Assembly: GCF_026262505.1 (NCBI RefSeq)
Contig: NC_067207.1
Span: 28,674,082 to 28,738,081, forward strand
Direction of reading: 5' to 3'
Source: Trichomonas vaginalis G3
Taxonomy: Eukaryota; Parabasalia; Trichomonadida; Trichomonadidae
Length of the DNA stretch: 64,000 nt
Shown here piece after piece: positions 28,223-37,503 of this stretch (positions within the stretch are counted from its first letter, which is position 1; every line of letters starts with the position of its first letter). A program made the translations under genes and the position numbers. Under the pieces are notes generated by a model that saw nothing but the letters and a program-made list of their open reading frames with translations, was not told the origin of the DNA and did not search any database.

Positions 28223-28454
28223 TGACGCTACATTCAATCTAAGACCAATATCTCAAAGAATTCCTCATTTAAGTATTACTTTTCATTGTTTTTTAAAAAA
28301 TATCTTTGCTTATTTGTTCACTTTTTTGACATTTATTATATGCTTTTTATCATATTTCCGATGATATGAATATATATTCTATATAAGAATGACGCTACAT
28401 TCAATCTAAGACCAATATCTCAAAGAATTCCTCATTTAAGTATTACTTTTCATT
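28223..28454. promoter_or_regulatory. Duplicated 65-bp block in the divergent promoter of MULE-2
   Basis: An almost identical 65-bp block beginning TGACGCTACATTCAATC occurs at 28223-28287 and 28390-28454, in direct orientation 167 bp apart. One copy lies 50 bp from the minus-strand start (28173) and the other 54 bp from the transposase start (28508), so each gene has its own copy. Confidence 0.8.
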
Positions 28455-28507
28455 TTTGATTCAATTTTCGAACGGTTTTCGTAAATTTTGCATCATTTCA
28501 TTTTTTA

Positions 28508-30760
28508 ATGGGAAAATCATCTATATTTAATCAAAAAAGAGCAAACTTTACAGACGAAAATAAAATATTTATCAGGGAACAATCTGATAAATACCAAAAA
28601 TCAACATCGAGAGATGAAAAAACGAATATAATCAAACAAGTTCTTCAATATTTTAATATTAAATACGCCGAAAATGAATCTAAAGCTGTCAGAAGATATT
28701 TTAGTTATATTGCAGTTAAAAATATTCCCGCAGTTACTGGAAAATATCCTGATACAATTGTTCGCAAAGATATGCTTTATTCGCATGATCATACAAATAT
28801 TATTAATTCAAATAATATTGAACGTTACTACCGTTGCATCGATCATTCTTGTCAAGCACGTTATTTAGTTAAAATTGAGAACAGTTCAGTTTCCGAAGAT
28901 TTACAAAAGGAACATATACCCGAATGCAGACAATTTAAAAAGTTACAAAATGAAAAAAATGATCTTCATAAATCAATGACTCTGACAGAAATATACAATA
29001 AGGCAATGGCAAAATTTTCTGAAGACAACGGCACTTTTCAGCAGATTAAAAAATTTATGACAGAACTTGCTGTTGGTACTGATGAAAACCCATTAATTAA
29101 AGATTCATTGGTCAGGGAAGTTTATAATAAGTCCAGAAAATTTTCTGTTGGAGAAAAAATTACAGACGATGAAATTGCTAATTTTTGTTTAATAAATGGC
29201 GAGCAGTTTTTCATTGGCCATGATTTTCAAGCAAATTGTGAGACGATGTTTTTTGGTTTTGAGAAGGCAATTCAATTTGCAAAAGAAGCCACAGATTTAT
29301 TTTGCGATGGAACTTTTAAAATTACACCAAAACATTTTCAAAAAGGACAGATGCTAACAATTATGATTTGTGAACCTTCAACAAATCAATATCTACCACT
29401 TTTATTTATATTCATGAAAAACCGCACATTTGAATCTTATAAGAAGGCATTTGAATATATTTTTACTGTCAAGGGTATTCAATTTTCAAAGCTAATTCAA
29501 ATTCATTGTGATTTTGAAAAGGGAATGATAGAGGCACTTCAACAAATTTTCCCTAAAGTCCGTATAATTGGATGCCTATTTCATTTCAAACAAGCTTTAC
29601 ACAGGAAACTTGTAGCACTTTATACAAAAAATTTCAATACTTTACAAAATTCTTTATTTAAGCTATATTCTATTACTCCATTCATGTCTCATGAAGAATT
29701 TGTACTTACAATGCATATAATTAATCAAAATAAAGTTGATTCGATCAAAGATTATATTGATTATTTCAACAAAGTTTGGTTGCCGCACTACAATTTAATA
29801 TCTCAATATAATAATGCAACTGCAATATTCACTAATGATTGCCTCGAGAGTATGCATTCAGAATTTTCTTCGTTAAAACATCCAAACATTTATGAAGCTA
29901 TTAAGAAGATATCTCAAATCCAATTAGATAAATATAACGCCATCAAAAATAACCAGAAGATCGAGCGCCATATAAAAACCGTTATCACTGATAGCTACAA
30001 AAATTATATTCTTGACTGCTTTCAAAAAGAACTTGAGAAAACAATTTTTTCTATCAAACAATACAACGTAAGTGATCTTTCTTTGGCTCAGAACGAGATT
30101 TCTCCATATGGTTCCATAGAATCGAGTTCATTGTTCGAAAATATTCCAGTTCATGATGCAGATATACTCAAATCGATCGATCTAACAGATAAAGATACAA
30201 TGATCACTAAGTTTATTAATGAAAAAAGAGAAAAAATTATGGCATTATTTAATGAAACATTAAATCATCCAGATTTTAATTCATCCACTCCAATTCAAAC
30301 TAATTTTGAGCAAGCCGATACAAATCAAGGTTCAGATGCTCCAATTCGCTCCGAAAATTCAAATATTGCAGACTCTACAGATTTAGAACCAGAAAATCAA
30401 AACCATCCTTCTACAAATCAAATGTCTAGTAATCTAGAACATAAGCTGGACCTTCTTGATCATATTGAAAAACAATTATCGAAAATGCGCTCGTTATTGG
30501 GAATTCTTCCTACTACAAATGCTATTGTTGGGCCGTCAAAACAAGTTTCAGTTAATAGCAAGCAAAATTCTGAAAAAAATAAGAAAAAATCTTCCATAAC
30601 AACAAAATCAAACAATAAAAAACAAAATTCATCCGACAATCCTCCTAAACGTAAAGCTCCTATTTCGGAAAGGATTCTCAGCGATAATAACTTATATTTT
30701 CAAGTTCATCGAAAGAGATCGAAAAGCAAACGTTCCACATCTACAGAGAAAAAGAATTGA
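28508..30760 (+). CDS. MULE transposase (MULE-2)
   Basis: 750 residues, one open frame. An N-terminal zinc module (C110-x4-C115, H136-x3-C140) precedes the MULE DDE domain: LFCDGTFKITP (D267), IHCDFEKGMIEAL (D335), GCLFHFKQAL (C356-x2-H359) and TNDCLESMHSEF (E447). The tail (about 590-750) is Ser/Asn/Lys-rich with a basic end (KRKAPISERIL, HRKRSKSKRS), a probable nuclear localisation signal. It is only distantly related to the MULE-1 transposase and lacks the acidic insertion. It probably mobilises MULE-2 and its cargo. No defect is seen. Confidence 0.92.
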   Translation: MGKSSIFNQKRANFTDENKIFIREQSDKYQKSTSRDEKTNIIKQVLQYFNIKYAENESKAVRRYFSYIAVKNIPAVTGKYPDTIVRKDMLYSHDHTNIINSNNIERYYRCIDHSCQARYLVKIENSSVSEDLQKEHIPECRQFKKLQNEKNDLHKSMTLTEIYNKAMAKFSEDNGTFQQIKKFMTELAVGTDENPLIKDSLVREVYNKSRKFSVGEKITDDEIANFCLINGEQFFIGHDFQANCETMFFGFEKAIQFAKEATDLFCDGTFKITPKHFQKGQMLTIMICEPSTNQYLPLLFIFMKNRTFESYKKAFEYIFTVKGIQFSKLIQIHCDFEKGMIEALQQIFPKVRIIGCLFHFKQALHRKLVALYTKNFNTLQNSLFKLYSITPFMSHEEFVLTMHIINQNKVDSIKDYIDYFNKVWLPHYNLISQYNNATAIFTNDCLESMHSEFSSLKHPNIYEAIKKISQIQLDKYNAIKNNQKIERHIKTVITDSYKNYILDCFQKELEKTIFSIKQYNVSDLSLAQNEISPYGSIESSSLFENIPVHDADILKSIDLTDKDTMITKFINEKREKIMALFNETLNHPDFNSSTPIQTNFEQADTNQGSDAPIRSENSNIADSTDLEPENQNHPSTNQMSSNLEHKLDLLDHIEKQLSKMRSLLGILPTTNAIVGPSKQVSVNSKQNSEKNKKKSSITTKSNNKKQNSSDNPPKRKAPISERILSDNNLYFQVHRKRSKSKRSTSTEKKN

Positions 30761-31501
30761 TATATGAAGTCTAATTCCTTTTATAACTACTATATTTTTA
30801 TTCTTATGACTAAAAAATAATATATTATTTAACAATTTTCATTTTTTTCTTTTAACAATTTCGTTTTATTTCCATTTATTGTTAAATGATTTTTAGCATA
30901 CACCTTTCTTTGTTCATCTTCTAAATACAATTTATTTTTTCTTAGATATAATTCTATTCATTCAATTCGATCGTCATTTTTCAGTACATGATCGTAATTT
31001 TCAATTATTGATCGCGATTTTACTTCAGAATTTGTTTGCAATATTGCTTATCAAAATTATATCTCTATTCTCTCATTTCTGTTTAGTCAATATCATTACA
31101 CTCCTATTGTCTAATAACATGCTATTAATTTTCTTAAAATTAAAAAAAAAATATCAACTTTTAAAAACAGAAACTTAACATCCTTAGGTCAATGGATTTT
31201 GATGTGAGATACATTTAATCTGTTTTTCTTTTTTTATTTTAAATAATTGAATATTTATAGTTGTTATGGGTCTTACATCATGTAAAACGAATTTTCTGAA
31301 AGTAAATTTACTTTTTCTTCAATCTTTCTTACATATTTATTTAAAAAAAATTATCCAAAAAAAGATGTTTTAGAATGAAAAAAAAATAGAAAAATCTTCA
31401 TTTATAGTCTTTCTTGAATGTATACGTTTTGATTTTTTTCTTTTTTAAAAAATTCAATTTCTAGAAAAATCGAGAAAAAATCATTTTCTTCTATTTTTTT
31501 A
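30761..31501. other. Non-coding 3' part of MULE-2
   Basis: 740 bp of very AT-rich sequence with long A and T runs between the transposase stop and the right terminal boxes. No gene is seen. Confidence 0.6.
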
Positions 31502-31608
31502 GGACGCCATACCCATTGAAATCTCCTCTCAGGACGCCATAAACTATTCAATTATGGTGTAAACTTCTCAAAAATTGAATAGTTTACATCAGGACGCCTT
31601 AGGACGCC
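31502..31608. repeat. Right subterminal GGACGCC boxes of MULE-2
   Basis: GGACGCC (inverted GGCGTCC) occurs at 31502, 31532, 31592 and 31602. Reading inward from the end the spacings are 10, 60 and 30 bp, against 9, 62 and 29 bp on the left. Between the boxes is a short inverted repeat around AATTGAATAGTTTA. Confidence 0.85.
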
Positions 31609-31769
31609 AACCCTTTACGCGCCCTTTTTTAAGTCATGAATTCGTAAGAAAGCGCGACATTATTAAATAAATTAGTAATAAATATTATATACTAAACACA
31701 TTTTAAAAAATTAACATTAATTTTAAAATAATTTATTTTTTTATCTTTTATAAAAGAAGCTATATATAG

Positions 31770-32144
31770 ATGATGTCAGATATTCCGCGATTAATTAAAC
31801 ATTGTTTAAATCCTGAATGGGTTAAACTTCAATTTAAAAATGAAGATTGTGAATTATTAAATGAATATGAAAGCCAAAATAAGCTAATGAGGTATAAATA
31901 TAATGATAAATGGTTTAAACAACAAAACCACCTCACTAAAGTTCTTTGTAGATTAATGATTAAAACTGAGGAAAAAGAATTTAACGGGTTTAAATATCAT
32001 CCGTGTAAAATTTTAGAACTTGGTAACGAAAAACTTCAGAAAAAATTAAACGCAAGACTATCAAAAGATAGAGTTGAAAGAGTAAATAAACTCGCTAAAG
32101 GTAATGATGAAGAAGAATTTGATGAGTTCAGCATTGAACTTTAA
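31770..32144 (+). CDS. Polinton B short protein, unknown
   Basis: 124 residues (a second ATG is at codon 2). It is a charged, helical protein with a central FNGFKYHPCKILELGNEK segment and a Lys/Arg-rich then acidic C-terminus (NARLSKDRVERVNK, then DEEEFDEFSIEL). No known domain is seen. It is preceded by a TTTTTTATC box similar to those upstream of Polinton A genes, which supports it as an element gene. It converges with the next ORF, four bases apart. Confidence 0.5.
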   Translation: MMSDIPRLIKHCLNPEWVKLQFKNEDCELLNEYESQNKLMRYKYNDKWFKQQNHLTKVLCRLMIKTEEKEFNGFKYHPCKILELGNEKLQKKLNARLSKDRVERVNKLAKGNDEEEFDEFSIEL

Positions 32145-32148
32145 GAAA

Positions 32149-32517
32149 CTAATGATTATTTGAATTTATGAAATCAATTATTTGATTCATTCTTTCTTCA
32201 ATCTCTTCTATTCTTTTTGTTAAATCATCAATTTTCATTAATGAGGTGATTCTTGATTGAGGAATAGATTTCAAACTAACCACCCCCTTTATTTTTGAAA
32301 TTTTGAATCCATCAACTTTAAACATTTTATTCAATTTACATGTTGTCAATTCTTCAAATAATTTTTTATTATTAGCATAATAGTCATTAAATTCTTCAAC
32401 AGATGAAAAAATTTTTATTTCAGTAATTGGTTTAACAACGTTTATTTTTTGTTGAACATTTTCACTTTCATTTATTTCTTCCTCCTCTGTTTCATTTATT
32501 TTTAAAATCGGTTTCAT
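32149..32517 (-). CDS. Polinton B short protein with C-terminal coil
   Basis: 122 residues. An acidic N-terminus (ETEEEEINESEN) is followed by a compact middle (FSSVEEFNDYYANNKKLFEELTTCKLNKMFKVDGFKISKIKG) that could be a small DNA- or protein-binding fold. A C-terminal heptad-like helix (SLMKIDDLTKRIEEIEERMN) suggests oligomerisation. Function unknown; seen only as a Polinton-associated ORF here. Confidence 0.5.
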   Translation of the reverse strand: MKPILKINETEEEEINESENVQQKINVVKPITEIKIFSSVEEFNDYYANNKKLFEELTTCKLNKMFKVDGFKISKIKGVVSLKSIPQSRITSLMKIDDLTKRIEEIEERMNQIIDFINSNNH

Positions 32518-32584
32518 TTATCATTAAATAAAAATTAGAATATAAGTGATGAAATATATTTTTTTAATTAATATTAAATCAGAA

Positions 32585-32821
32585 ATGGCGGCAGGATTCT
32601 TTAAAAAATTATGGGATGGAATTAAGAAAGCTGCGGGTTGGGTTCATAAAAAGATTATTAAACCCATTGCAAACTTTTTGGCACCAGTAGCGAAAACGGC
32701 AGGAACTATCATAGGTGGAGTATTAGGTACTAAAGCAGGTAATCCGGCGATGGGAGCACAAGCAGGTAACGCAATTGGTGGAATAGCTGAAGGAATACTT
32801 AATAAAATAGGAGGTAGATAG
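32585..32821 (+). CDS. Short amphipathic, membrane-active-like peptide (copy 1)
   Basis: 78 residues from the ATG at 32585; the open frame extends upstream only to a GTG. It begins MAAGFFKKLWDGIKKAAGWV, a cationic amphipathic helix of the kind found in lytic peptides and in the membrane-lytic helix of adenovirus protein VI. A Gly/Ala-rich hydrophobic segment follows (TAGTIIGGVLGTKAG, then GNAIGGIAEGILNKIGG). A related start is found in the next gene. In a virus-like element this suggests an internal capsid protein for membrane penetration; that is inference. Confidence 0.6.
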   Translation: MAAGFFKKLWDGIKKAAGWVHKKIIKPIANFLAPVAKTAGTIIGGVLGTKAGNPAMGAQAGNAIGGIAEGILNKIGGR

Positions 32822-32850
32822 TGGAAAAATAAATTATTTTAAAATTATTT

Positions 32851-33066
32851 TTATCTTAGTATCGGTTGTAGTCTTTGATAAACTTTTTCTCCTTTATTTA
32901 AAACTTCTCTTATTGGGGCAGCTTTTGGTGTTATTGATTCAGCAACGTCACTAATTGCTTCTTTATTCTTAAATATCCAATTTGCTCCCTTCTTCAATGT
33001 TTCCCAAACTTTACTCGCTCCTCTTTTTACTTTATCCCACAGTTTCTTAAATATACCTGCAGCCAT
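32851..33066 (-). CDS. Short amphipathic, membrane-active-like peptide (copy 2)
   Basis: 71 residues. The N-terminus MAAGIFKKLWDKVKRGASKV is clearly related to that of the convergent gene at 32585, while the rest differs (WETLKKGANWIFKNKEAISD, then a charged tail). The two genes converge with 29 bp between their stops. A basic amphipathic helix plus Trp residues fits membrane interaction. The twin arrangement suggests a duplication followed by divergence. Confidence 0.6.
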   Translation of the reverse strand: MAAGIFKKLWDKVKRGASKVWETLKKGANWIFKNKEAISDVAESITPKAAPIREVLNKGEKVYQRLQPILR

Positions 33067-33135
33067 AGTTGATTATTTCATTAAAATTAAAAATTCATTT
33101 TCATCTTTTAATTTTGATTTTTTATTTATTAATAA

Positions 33136-33250
33136 ATGACGACTAACTATTTAATGCCAAACACTAAACCGATTAATGGAAATGTGTTTCATTCATTCGA
33201 AAAGATAAATGAAATATTCGCAAAGAATGACGGTAGAAGATATTATAGAG
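33136..33250 (+). pseudogene. 5' side of a Polinton B structural gene interrupted by Polinton A
   Basis: An ATG at 33136 opens a frame that runs into the left target duplication (33245-33250) of Polinton A. A TTTTTTATTTATT promoter-like box precedes it. The interrupted gene is probably a capsid-type gene, judging by what lies beyond the other end of A. Fossil; not functional as it stands. Confidence 0.6.
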
Positions 33251-33759
33251 AGTTAGTATACAAGTCTTGGGTATGGTGACACTGCGTTCCACTTTACCCA
33301 ATACTTGTGAATTTGACACTTTACAAAACCGTTAACGTATATTTTACAACACAAACGACAACACTAACTTAACCTTAAATATTTACAAAGCCGCCAACCA
33401 CTTCACTAACGAACTCACTAATGTAAAAATAAACGTTCTCACTATCGTTCTCACTAACGACTTCACTAATGTTCTCATAAATTTTCCTCAATATCTTCAT
33501 CATCAGTGTTAACCCTATTGTAGTCATACTTGAAGCCATAAACTTTCTCTAACTTCTTAACGTACAATTTACATAACTTACCTTCGTCATCGTATGGTTT
33601 AATGATATAACTATTTCTATCTTTATAAACAGTCAATGAAAAGTCAACTGGTCTCGGATGTATTTGAAAGAACATGTTATGCTCAGGAAGGAAGAATAAA
33701 TGTTTAAATGTATGTTTGTTATATGTTTTGATTTGTATGAGTTGCTTTTGTTCTGTCAT
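33251..33759 (+). repeat. Left terminal inverted repeat of Polinton A
   Basis: 509 bp, matching 55128-55634 inverted almost base for base. The inner edge coincides with the start codon of the ORF it encodes, beyond which the two sides diverge. A run rich in GTGAGAACG/CACTAACG motifs lies in its outer half. Confidence 0.93.
33475..33759 (-). CDS. TIR-encoded protein of Polinton A
   Basis: 94 residues (MTEQKQLIQIKTYNKHTF onward), lying wholly inside the left TIR and therefore present again, in diverged form, at the right end (from 55128). It looks like a small beta-rich protein (HPRPVDFSLTVYKDRNSYIIKPYDDEGKLCKLYVKKLEK). Genes within Polinton TIRs are unusual. It is preceded by an AATTTTTATATAA box. 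Function unknown. Confidence 0.6.
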   Translation of the reverse strand: MTEQKQLIQIKTYNKHTFKHLFFLPEHNMFFQIHPRPVDFSLTVYKDRNSYIIKPYDDEGKLCKLYVKKLEKVYGFKYDYNRVNTDDEDIEENL

Positions 33760-33880
33760 TTATATAAAAATTAATGATATCACCACCCTCACACGTATGA
33801 AAACATAGCACAAAAATAATGTTTATGTTAGAATGTTAGATCTAACACGTTTTCTAACCTCTTTTCTAACCATGTTGAAT

Positions 33881-34399
33881 TCATTGCTTTATAACTCTCT
33901 TCCTTGGTTTCTTTTTAGTTGCTTTCTTCACGTCTGTCTCCAGCTTAACTGTCTTTCTTCTTCGTCCGTAATGATACCAGTTACTTCCACCAGTCAATGG
34001 GTCAAATGGTCTTTCGTAAGGGTTTCCATACATTCCATAGGGACCATACGGAAGAACTACTGGTGGAGAAGAAACATTTTCTTTAGTTCCATCGACTCTA
34101 TTTAAATGCATTGTTTCACCTTTCATCTGGTCATTAAAGTCTTTTGCATGTTTTGCAAACTCATCGTCCTTTCCTAAAGCATTTTCTGACTCAGTCGCAA
34201 CCAAATTGGATGCTTTATTTATGAGCCCTATTTTATTTAATCTTAACTTCTTTGCAACCCAGCCTCCAATCTTTCCTTTATTTGCATCTAATGTCTTCGA
34301 AACTCTTCCTCCACTCATTTTATTTACTGCGTCATAAGCCCCAAGTGCTTTTGCTCCAAATGCTAATGCTTTTGTTCCATTGCGCCTAAAGCTGCCCAA
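33881..34399 (-). CDS. Basic, Gly-rich protein, possible core protein
   Basis: About 172 codons; the start is uncertain because the frame opens with TTG. The N-terminal half is Gly/Ala/Lys-rich (KALAFGAKALGAYDAVNKMSG). The middle has Pro-Tyr-Gly repeats (LPYGPYGMYGNPYERP). The C-terminus is strongly basic (GRRRKTVKL, then KKATKKKPRKRVIKQ), which suits DNA binding inside a capsid. No family is recognised. Confidence 0.5.
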   Translation of the reverse strand: MGSFRRNGTKALAFGAKALGAYDAVNKMSGGRVSKTLDANKGKIGGWVAKKLRLNKIGLINKASNLVATESENALGKDDEFAKHAKDFNDQMKGETMHLNRVDGTKENVSSPPVVLPYGPYGMYGNPYERPFDPLTGGSNWYHYGRRRKTVKLETDVKKATKKKPRKRVIKQ

Positions 34400-34407
34400 G
34401 CTACCAT

Positions 34408-34605
34408 TTACACCATATTAAAATCATCTCTCTTCAATATTATCTCATAAAAGTTCTCTTTACTGGAGAAAGTCAATGAAACATAAACATTCTCATTCAT
34501 AAACTTCTTTCTTATCTCATCTATACGCTTCAAAATGTCTGAACAATTGCTAACATCTTCTACAACAGTTATTTCATCATGAATGACCTTTAAAAACAAG
34601 CTCAT
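34408..34605 (-). CDS. Short Polinton A ORF
   Basis: 65 residues (MSLFLKVIHDEITVVEDVSN onward) with a beta-rich pattern (VYVSLTFSSKENFYEIILKRDDF). Packed end to end with its neighbours on the same strand. May be a small structural protein. Unknown. Confidence 0.4.
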   Translation of the reverse strand: MSLFLKVIHDEITVVEDVSNCSDILKRIDEIRKKFMNENVYVSLTFSSKENFYEIILKRDDFNMV

Positions 34606-35483
34606 TTAATATGCTATTAAAATCATCTCAATAATGAGTCCATCCTTTCCGTCTTTGGGTAGCACAACATCTTTCATTGAAGAAGGTTCAACAAGTCTTA
34701 TATTAAACTTACTGACAAAGTTTGTTATACTATAATGCTTCGGCGGCGAATACATATAGTTTGAAAGACATAATATAGATTCTTCAGCAAATTCACTTAT
34801 ACTGGATTTTATAACAATGTTCTCACGAGACCAAATACCACCAATTGACAATCTTGTAAGCAATCCTGCTGAACCTTCTACTGTAAACGTCGATGGTAAC
34901 ATTCCACGAAGGTCATCTATTGACATCGTTGAGTCACTGAATTTAAATATTTTCTTAAAGCAATCGTCATTATCTAACCATGCAATAGCTTTGAAGTTTT
35001 CATTCGAATATACATCTGCTTCATTAAATGTAAAACCTGACTTCTTTGCAGAGACGACTTTAAAATCTATTGCATTTGTTTCAAAATTATACGCTATGGT
35101 AACTTCTGAAGGTAATGGGTGTCCTTCCGCAGTCAGTTGTTCTCACTACCGTTTGAAGCTTTGTGTTAAAACTTTCATGTCATCTCCTGTGTCTAGGTTC
35201 ACATACACAGCAATAGGAAAACTATCTTGCTTCTTTGTCTCATCATTATATCTCAAAACATTAAAGTTCTTCAATAATATTGTCCTTCCTGCTGGAATAC
35301 TTCTAACTTGTCTTATTTCAATAGCTTCTCACCTCCTACATACTCTACCCAGTGTCTTGGATATTCATAAGTATACTGACTTTCTTGAATTTTGGTTGGT
35401 TTCATCATAACGTGTTCATAGTATATCTTTATACTCTTGTCAGTTAGACTCGGTGCTATGTTCTGAATATTTCTGACTTGCAT
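34606..35483 (-). pseudogene. Penton/minor-capsid-like structural gene, broken
   Basis: Beta-rich open segments on the minus strand. The last one (34606-34926) ends LPKDGKDGLIIEMILIAY, closely resembling the end of the minor capsid candidate at 50917-51774 (PPDGKDCLYIEAQLL). The first begins MQVRNIQNIAPSLTDKSIK. I read this as a penton-type gene of Polinton A that is broken. Plus-strand frames here are shadows. Confidence 0.55.
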
Positions 35484-35630
35484 TTTTAATGGAGATAAAA
35501 TGAAGCATTTAATACATGACGTAGATGAAGACATGAATGAAACTACAGACAAACTTAACTCTTCTCTTATTCTTCTTTCAGTAAGGACTATGAGTTCTGT
35601 TCAAATGGTGTTTATTTCTATTGTGGAAAG

Positions 35631-36386
35631 ATGGGGTCAGGTAAGACATTTAACCTCATTCGTCATATACTCATAACAGAGCGTTTAGGTCAAGATTCAT
35701 ATTATGACCAAATCATTATATCAGCAACTTCAGACTCTATGGACTCAACAGCGAAAACATTTATGTCAAAAGTTCAAGCCTCTGTCGTTAAAGTTCCAGA
35801 TAGCGAACTCATTGAATTTCTTCAACGTTACATTCGACGTAAGAGGAAATATTATGCCATCGTTGAATTTATACAGTCAGGAATGCAAAAGACTTCAGAA
35901 GAGATGGAAAGAATTATTGACAAACACCACTTACGTCAATACTCAGGAGTTTACGATATGAAACGACTTACAAACTACATTCTGTCAAAACTTTCAAAAT
36001 ACCCCTTCAAAAAGTATCCTTCAAACACTCTGCTCGTTTGCGACGACTTCGCCGGAAAAGGTTTAGTGTCAAAGCCTGACTCACCATTAGCTAACATCAT
36101 TACTAAAGTCAGACATTACCACTTAACTGTAGCAATACTTATGCAAACATGGAGGTTTTTAGCTTTAAACATAAAACGTCTCATAACTGACTTCGTTATC
36201 TTTCAAGGTTTCTCACGCTATGATATTGAACTCATTTGGAAACAGTCAGGTATAACATTACCTTTTGAAGAAATTTGGGAAGCATATAAGTCTCTCATCT
36301 CTCCTCGTTCATACCTTGAGATTCATATCATGACTAATACCATTAAAGTCAAAAATATTCCATGGGAACGACCAACATTGTTTTAA
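35631..36386 (+). CDS. Genome-packaging ATPase (A32/FtsK-HerA type)
   Basis: The Walker A motif GSGKT is at the very start, a Walker B-like hydrophobic strand ends LLVCDDFAGKG (about residues 133-143), and a further strand LTVAILMQTW carries the polar residue expected of sensor I. It closes KVKNIPWERPTLF. This is the layout of Polinton and large-DNA-virus packaging ATPases, which load the genome into the capsid. It lies among the structural genes as expected. The 5' limit is unclear. Confidence 0.8.
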   Translation: MGSGKTFNLIRHILITERLGQDSYYDQIIISATSDSMDSTAKTFMSKVQASVVKVPDSELIEFLQRYIRRKRKYYAIVEFIQSGMQKTSEEMERIIDKHHLRQYSGVYDMKRLTNYILSKLSKYPFKKYPSNTLLVCDDFAGKGLVSKPDSPLANIITKVRHYHLTVAILMQTWRFLALNIKRLITDFVIFQGFSRYDIELIWKQSGITLPFEEIWEAYKSLISPRSYLEIHIMTNTIKVKNIPWERPTLF

Positions 36387-36826
36387 AGTTTAACCTTCAA
36401 TTGACTGATGGTAAACAAATTCCATGCATCTCTGTCGCCATTTCTGTTAATATTTTTGCTGTCATTCATATCATCCACTTCCCCATCCGTTAACTTTTGA
36501 GGATATGCGTTAGAATAGCTGTTCTTAAATGAAGGCTTTTCACCTTTTAGCGCATAAACTCTATAACTTTCTGCATACTTTATGTTTGAACCTCCTGAGC
36601 CATCATTGACATAAATTTTTATAGGCTTCCACCCTTTGTTCATGTTCCTGCTTCTTCCCTTAGCTCTTTTGTTCAGTAGTTCTACATCTTTATACACAGC
36701 ACCTGTCTCAGTGAATTCAACAATATTTTCATTCGTTAGCTTTACATTCAAACCCTTGTCGAGTATATTGTTCATTTCATACATATAAAAGGTTTTTATT
36801 CTATATGAAATGAGAAGCAAATCCAT
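36383..36826 (-). CDS. Polinton A protein, unknown
   Basis: 148 residues from an internal ATG at 36826; the frame reaches an earlier ATG at 36901, overlapping the divergent gene at 36810. A basic patch (NKRAKGRSRNMNKGWKPIK) precedes a Ser/Asn/Gly-rich C-terminus. No domain is recognised. It converges tail to tail with the ATPase gene. Confidence 0.45.
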   Translation of the reverse strand: MDLLLISYRIKTFYMYEMNNILDKGLNVKLTNENIVEFTETGAVYKDVELLNKRAKGRSRNMNKGWKPIKIYVNDGSGGSNIKYAESYRVYALKGEKPSFKNSYSNAYPQKLTDGEVDDMNDSKNINRNGDRDAWNLFTISQLKVKL

Positions 36827-37457
36827 CTTAGCTGGTGCCGTTAATGTTCCAATTGAACCAACATCAAATGTTGACTCACGAACGACAAACAATATTGTCA
36901 TAAAGAACTATAGTTCGGAGTGTTTGAAAGAAAAAGAACCAGAACTTAAGTCGGGAGGGCTCAAAGAGCCCATCTTGGCGCATGGCGCCGTGAATTTAAA
37001 CTCAGCTTCAAACGCTAACGCTACATCAGATGTTAAGTTAGAGTATCCACCACTGGACCAAATTCTTTCAAGAGAAGCCAACGACAACCCTTACACAAAT
37101 GTTCAAACAAATCCTTCAGATAACGTAGACCATTACCTTCTTCAGTTATATCAAACTATCTTACTCAAAGACGATAAGAAGCTTTTGACAAATCTTATAA
37201 GCAAGAACCAAATAATTCTAACAAAGGAGGACCTTGAAAATGTTATATCACGAAAACAGGGAAACAATGTGTCATTGACTATCTCGACCCTGAAATCGAA
37301 TGCTGTGGTCAAACGCCACCATTCATGAAAATAGGTAACATCCGCATCATTGAAATACCAGGTACTCCAGGAGTTGAGTTTAAGTATAAATATTCGAACG
37401 AGTATACAAAACTTTCAACAGAATATAAATTATGTTTGAAATATGTTTTAGTAAATT
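36810..37457 (+). pseudogene. Unknown Polinton A gene, broken
   Basis: An open frame from 36810 encodes a Ser/Asn-rich product with a helical end (LYQTILLKDDKKLLTNLISKNQ). Coding character continues beyond the first frame, so the gene appears broken. It contains one copy of the GC-rich double hairpin (36957-36989). Function unknown. Confidence 0.4.
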
Positions 37458-37503
37458 AAAGCAGTCAGGAGGGCTCTTTGAGCCCATCTTGGCGCTTTGC
37501 GCC
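36957..37503. repeat. Two copies of a GC-rich double hairpin
   Basis: Copy 1: GGGCTC-AAA-GAGCCC (36957-36971) followed by GGCGC-ATG-GCGCC (36977-36989). Copy 2: GGGCTC-TTT-GAGCCC (37471-37485) followed by GGCGC-TTT-GCGCC (37491-37503). The linker CATCTTGGCG is shared. Another pair lies at 37633-37661. These perfect stems stand out in the AT-rich element and belong to a family also seen at 41616, 50882, 54936 and 62391. Confidence 0.85.

Larger units (their letters stand above)
25329..31624 (+). mobile_element. MULE-2, Mutator-like element with cargo gene
   Basis: About 6.3 kb including a nested 0.95 kb element. The flanking 9-bp direct repeat TTTTTTAAG (25320-25328, 31625-31633) fits a Mutator target duplication, though it is low-complexity. 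Ends of equal length share TTGGCGTCC, and inside them four GGCGTCC boxes on each side are mirrored. It holds two divergent genes: an unrelated minus-strand gene (27067-28173) and the transposase (28508-30760). Both frames are open. MULE-3 lies within its left TIR, so that insertion is younger than MULE-2. Confidence 0.82.

Noticed and set aside
25283-31775. CTATATATAGATGAT shared left and right of MULE-2 as a target duplication
   Set aside because: The copies lie well outside the TIR edges at unequal distances; TTTTTTAAG directly at the edges is the better duplication.
34817-35410. 197-codon plus-strand frame
   Set aside because: It lies opposite beta-rich minus-strand structural gene sequence and has Ser/Leu-rich composition typical of an antisense shadow.
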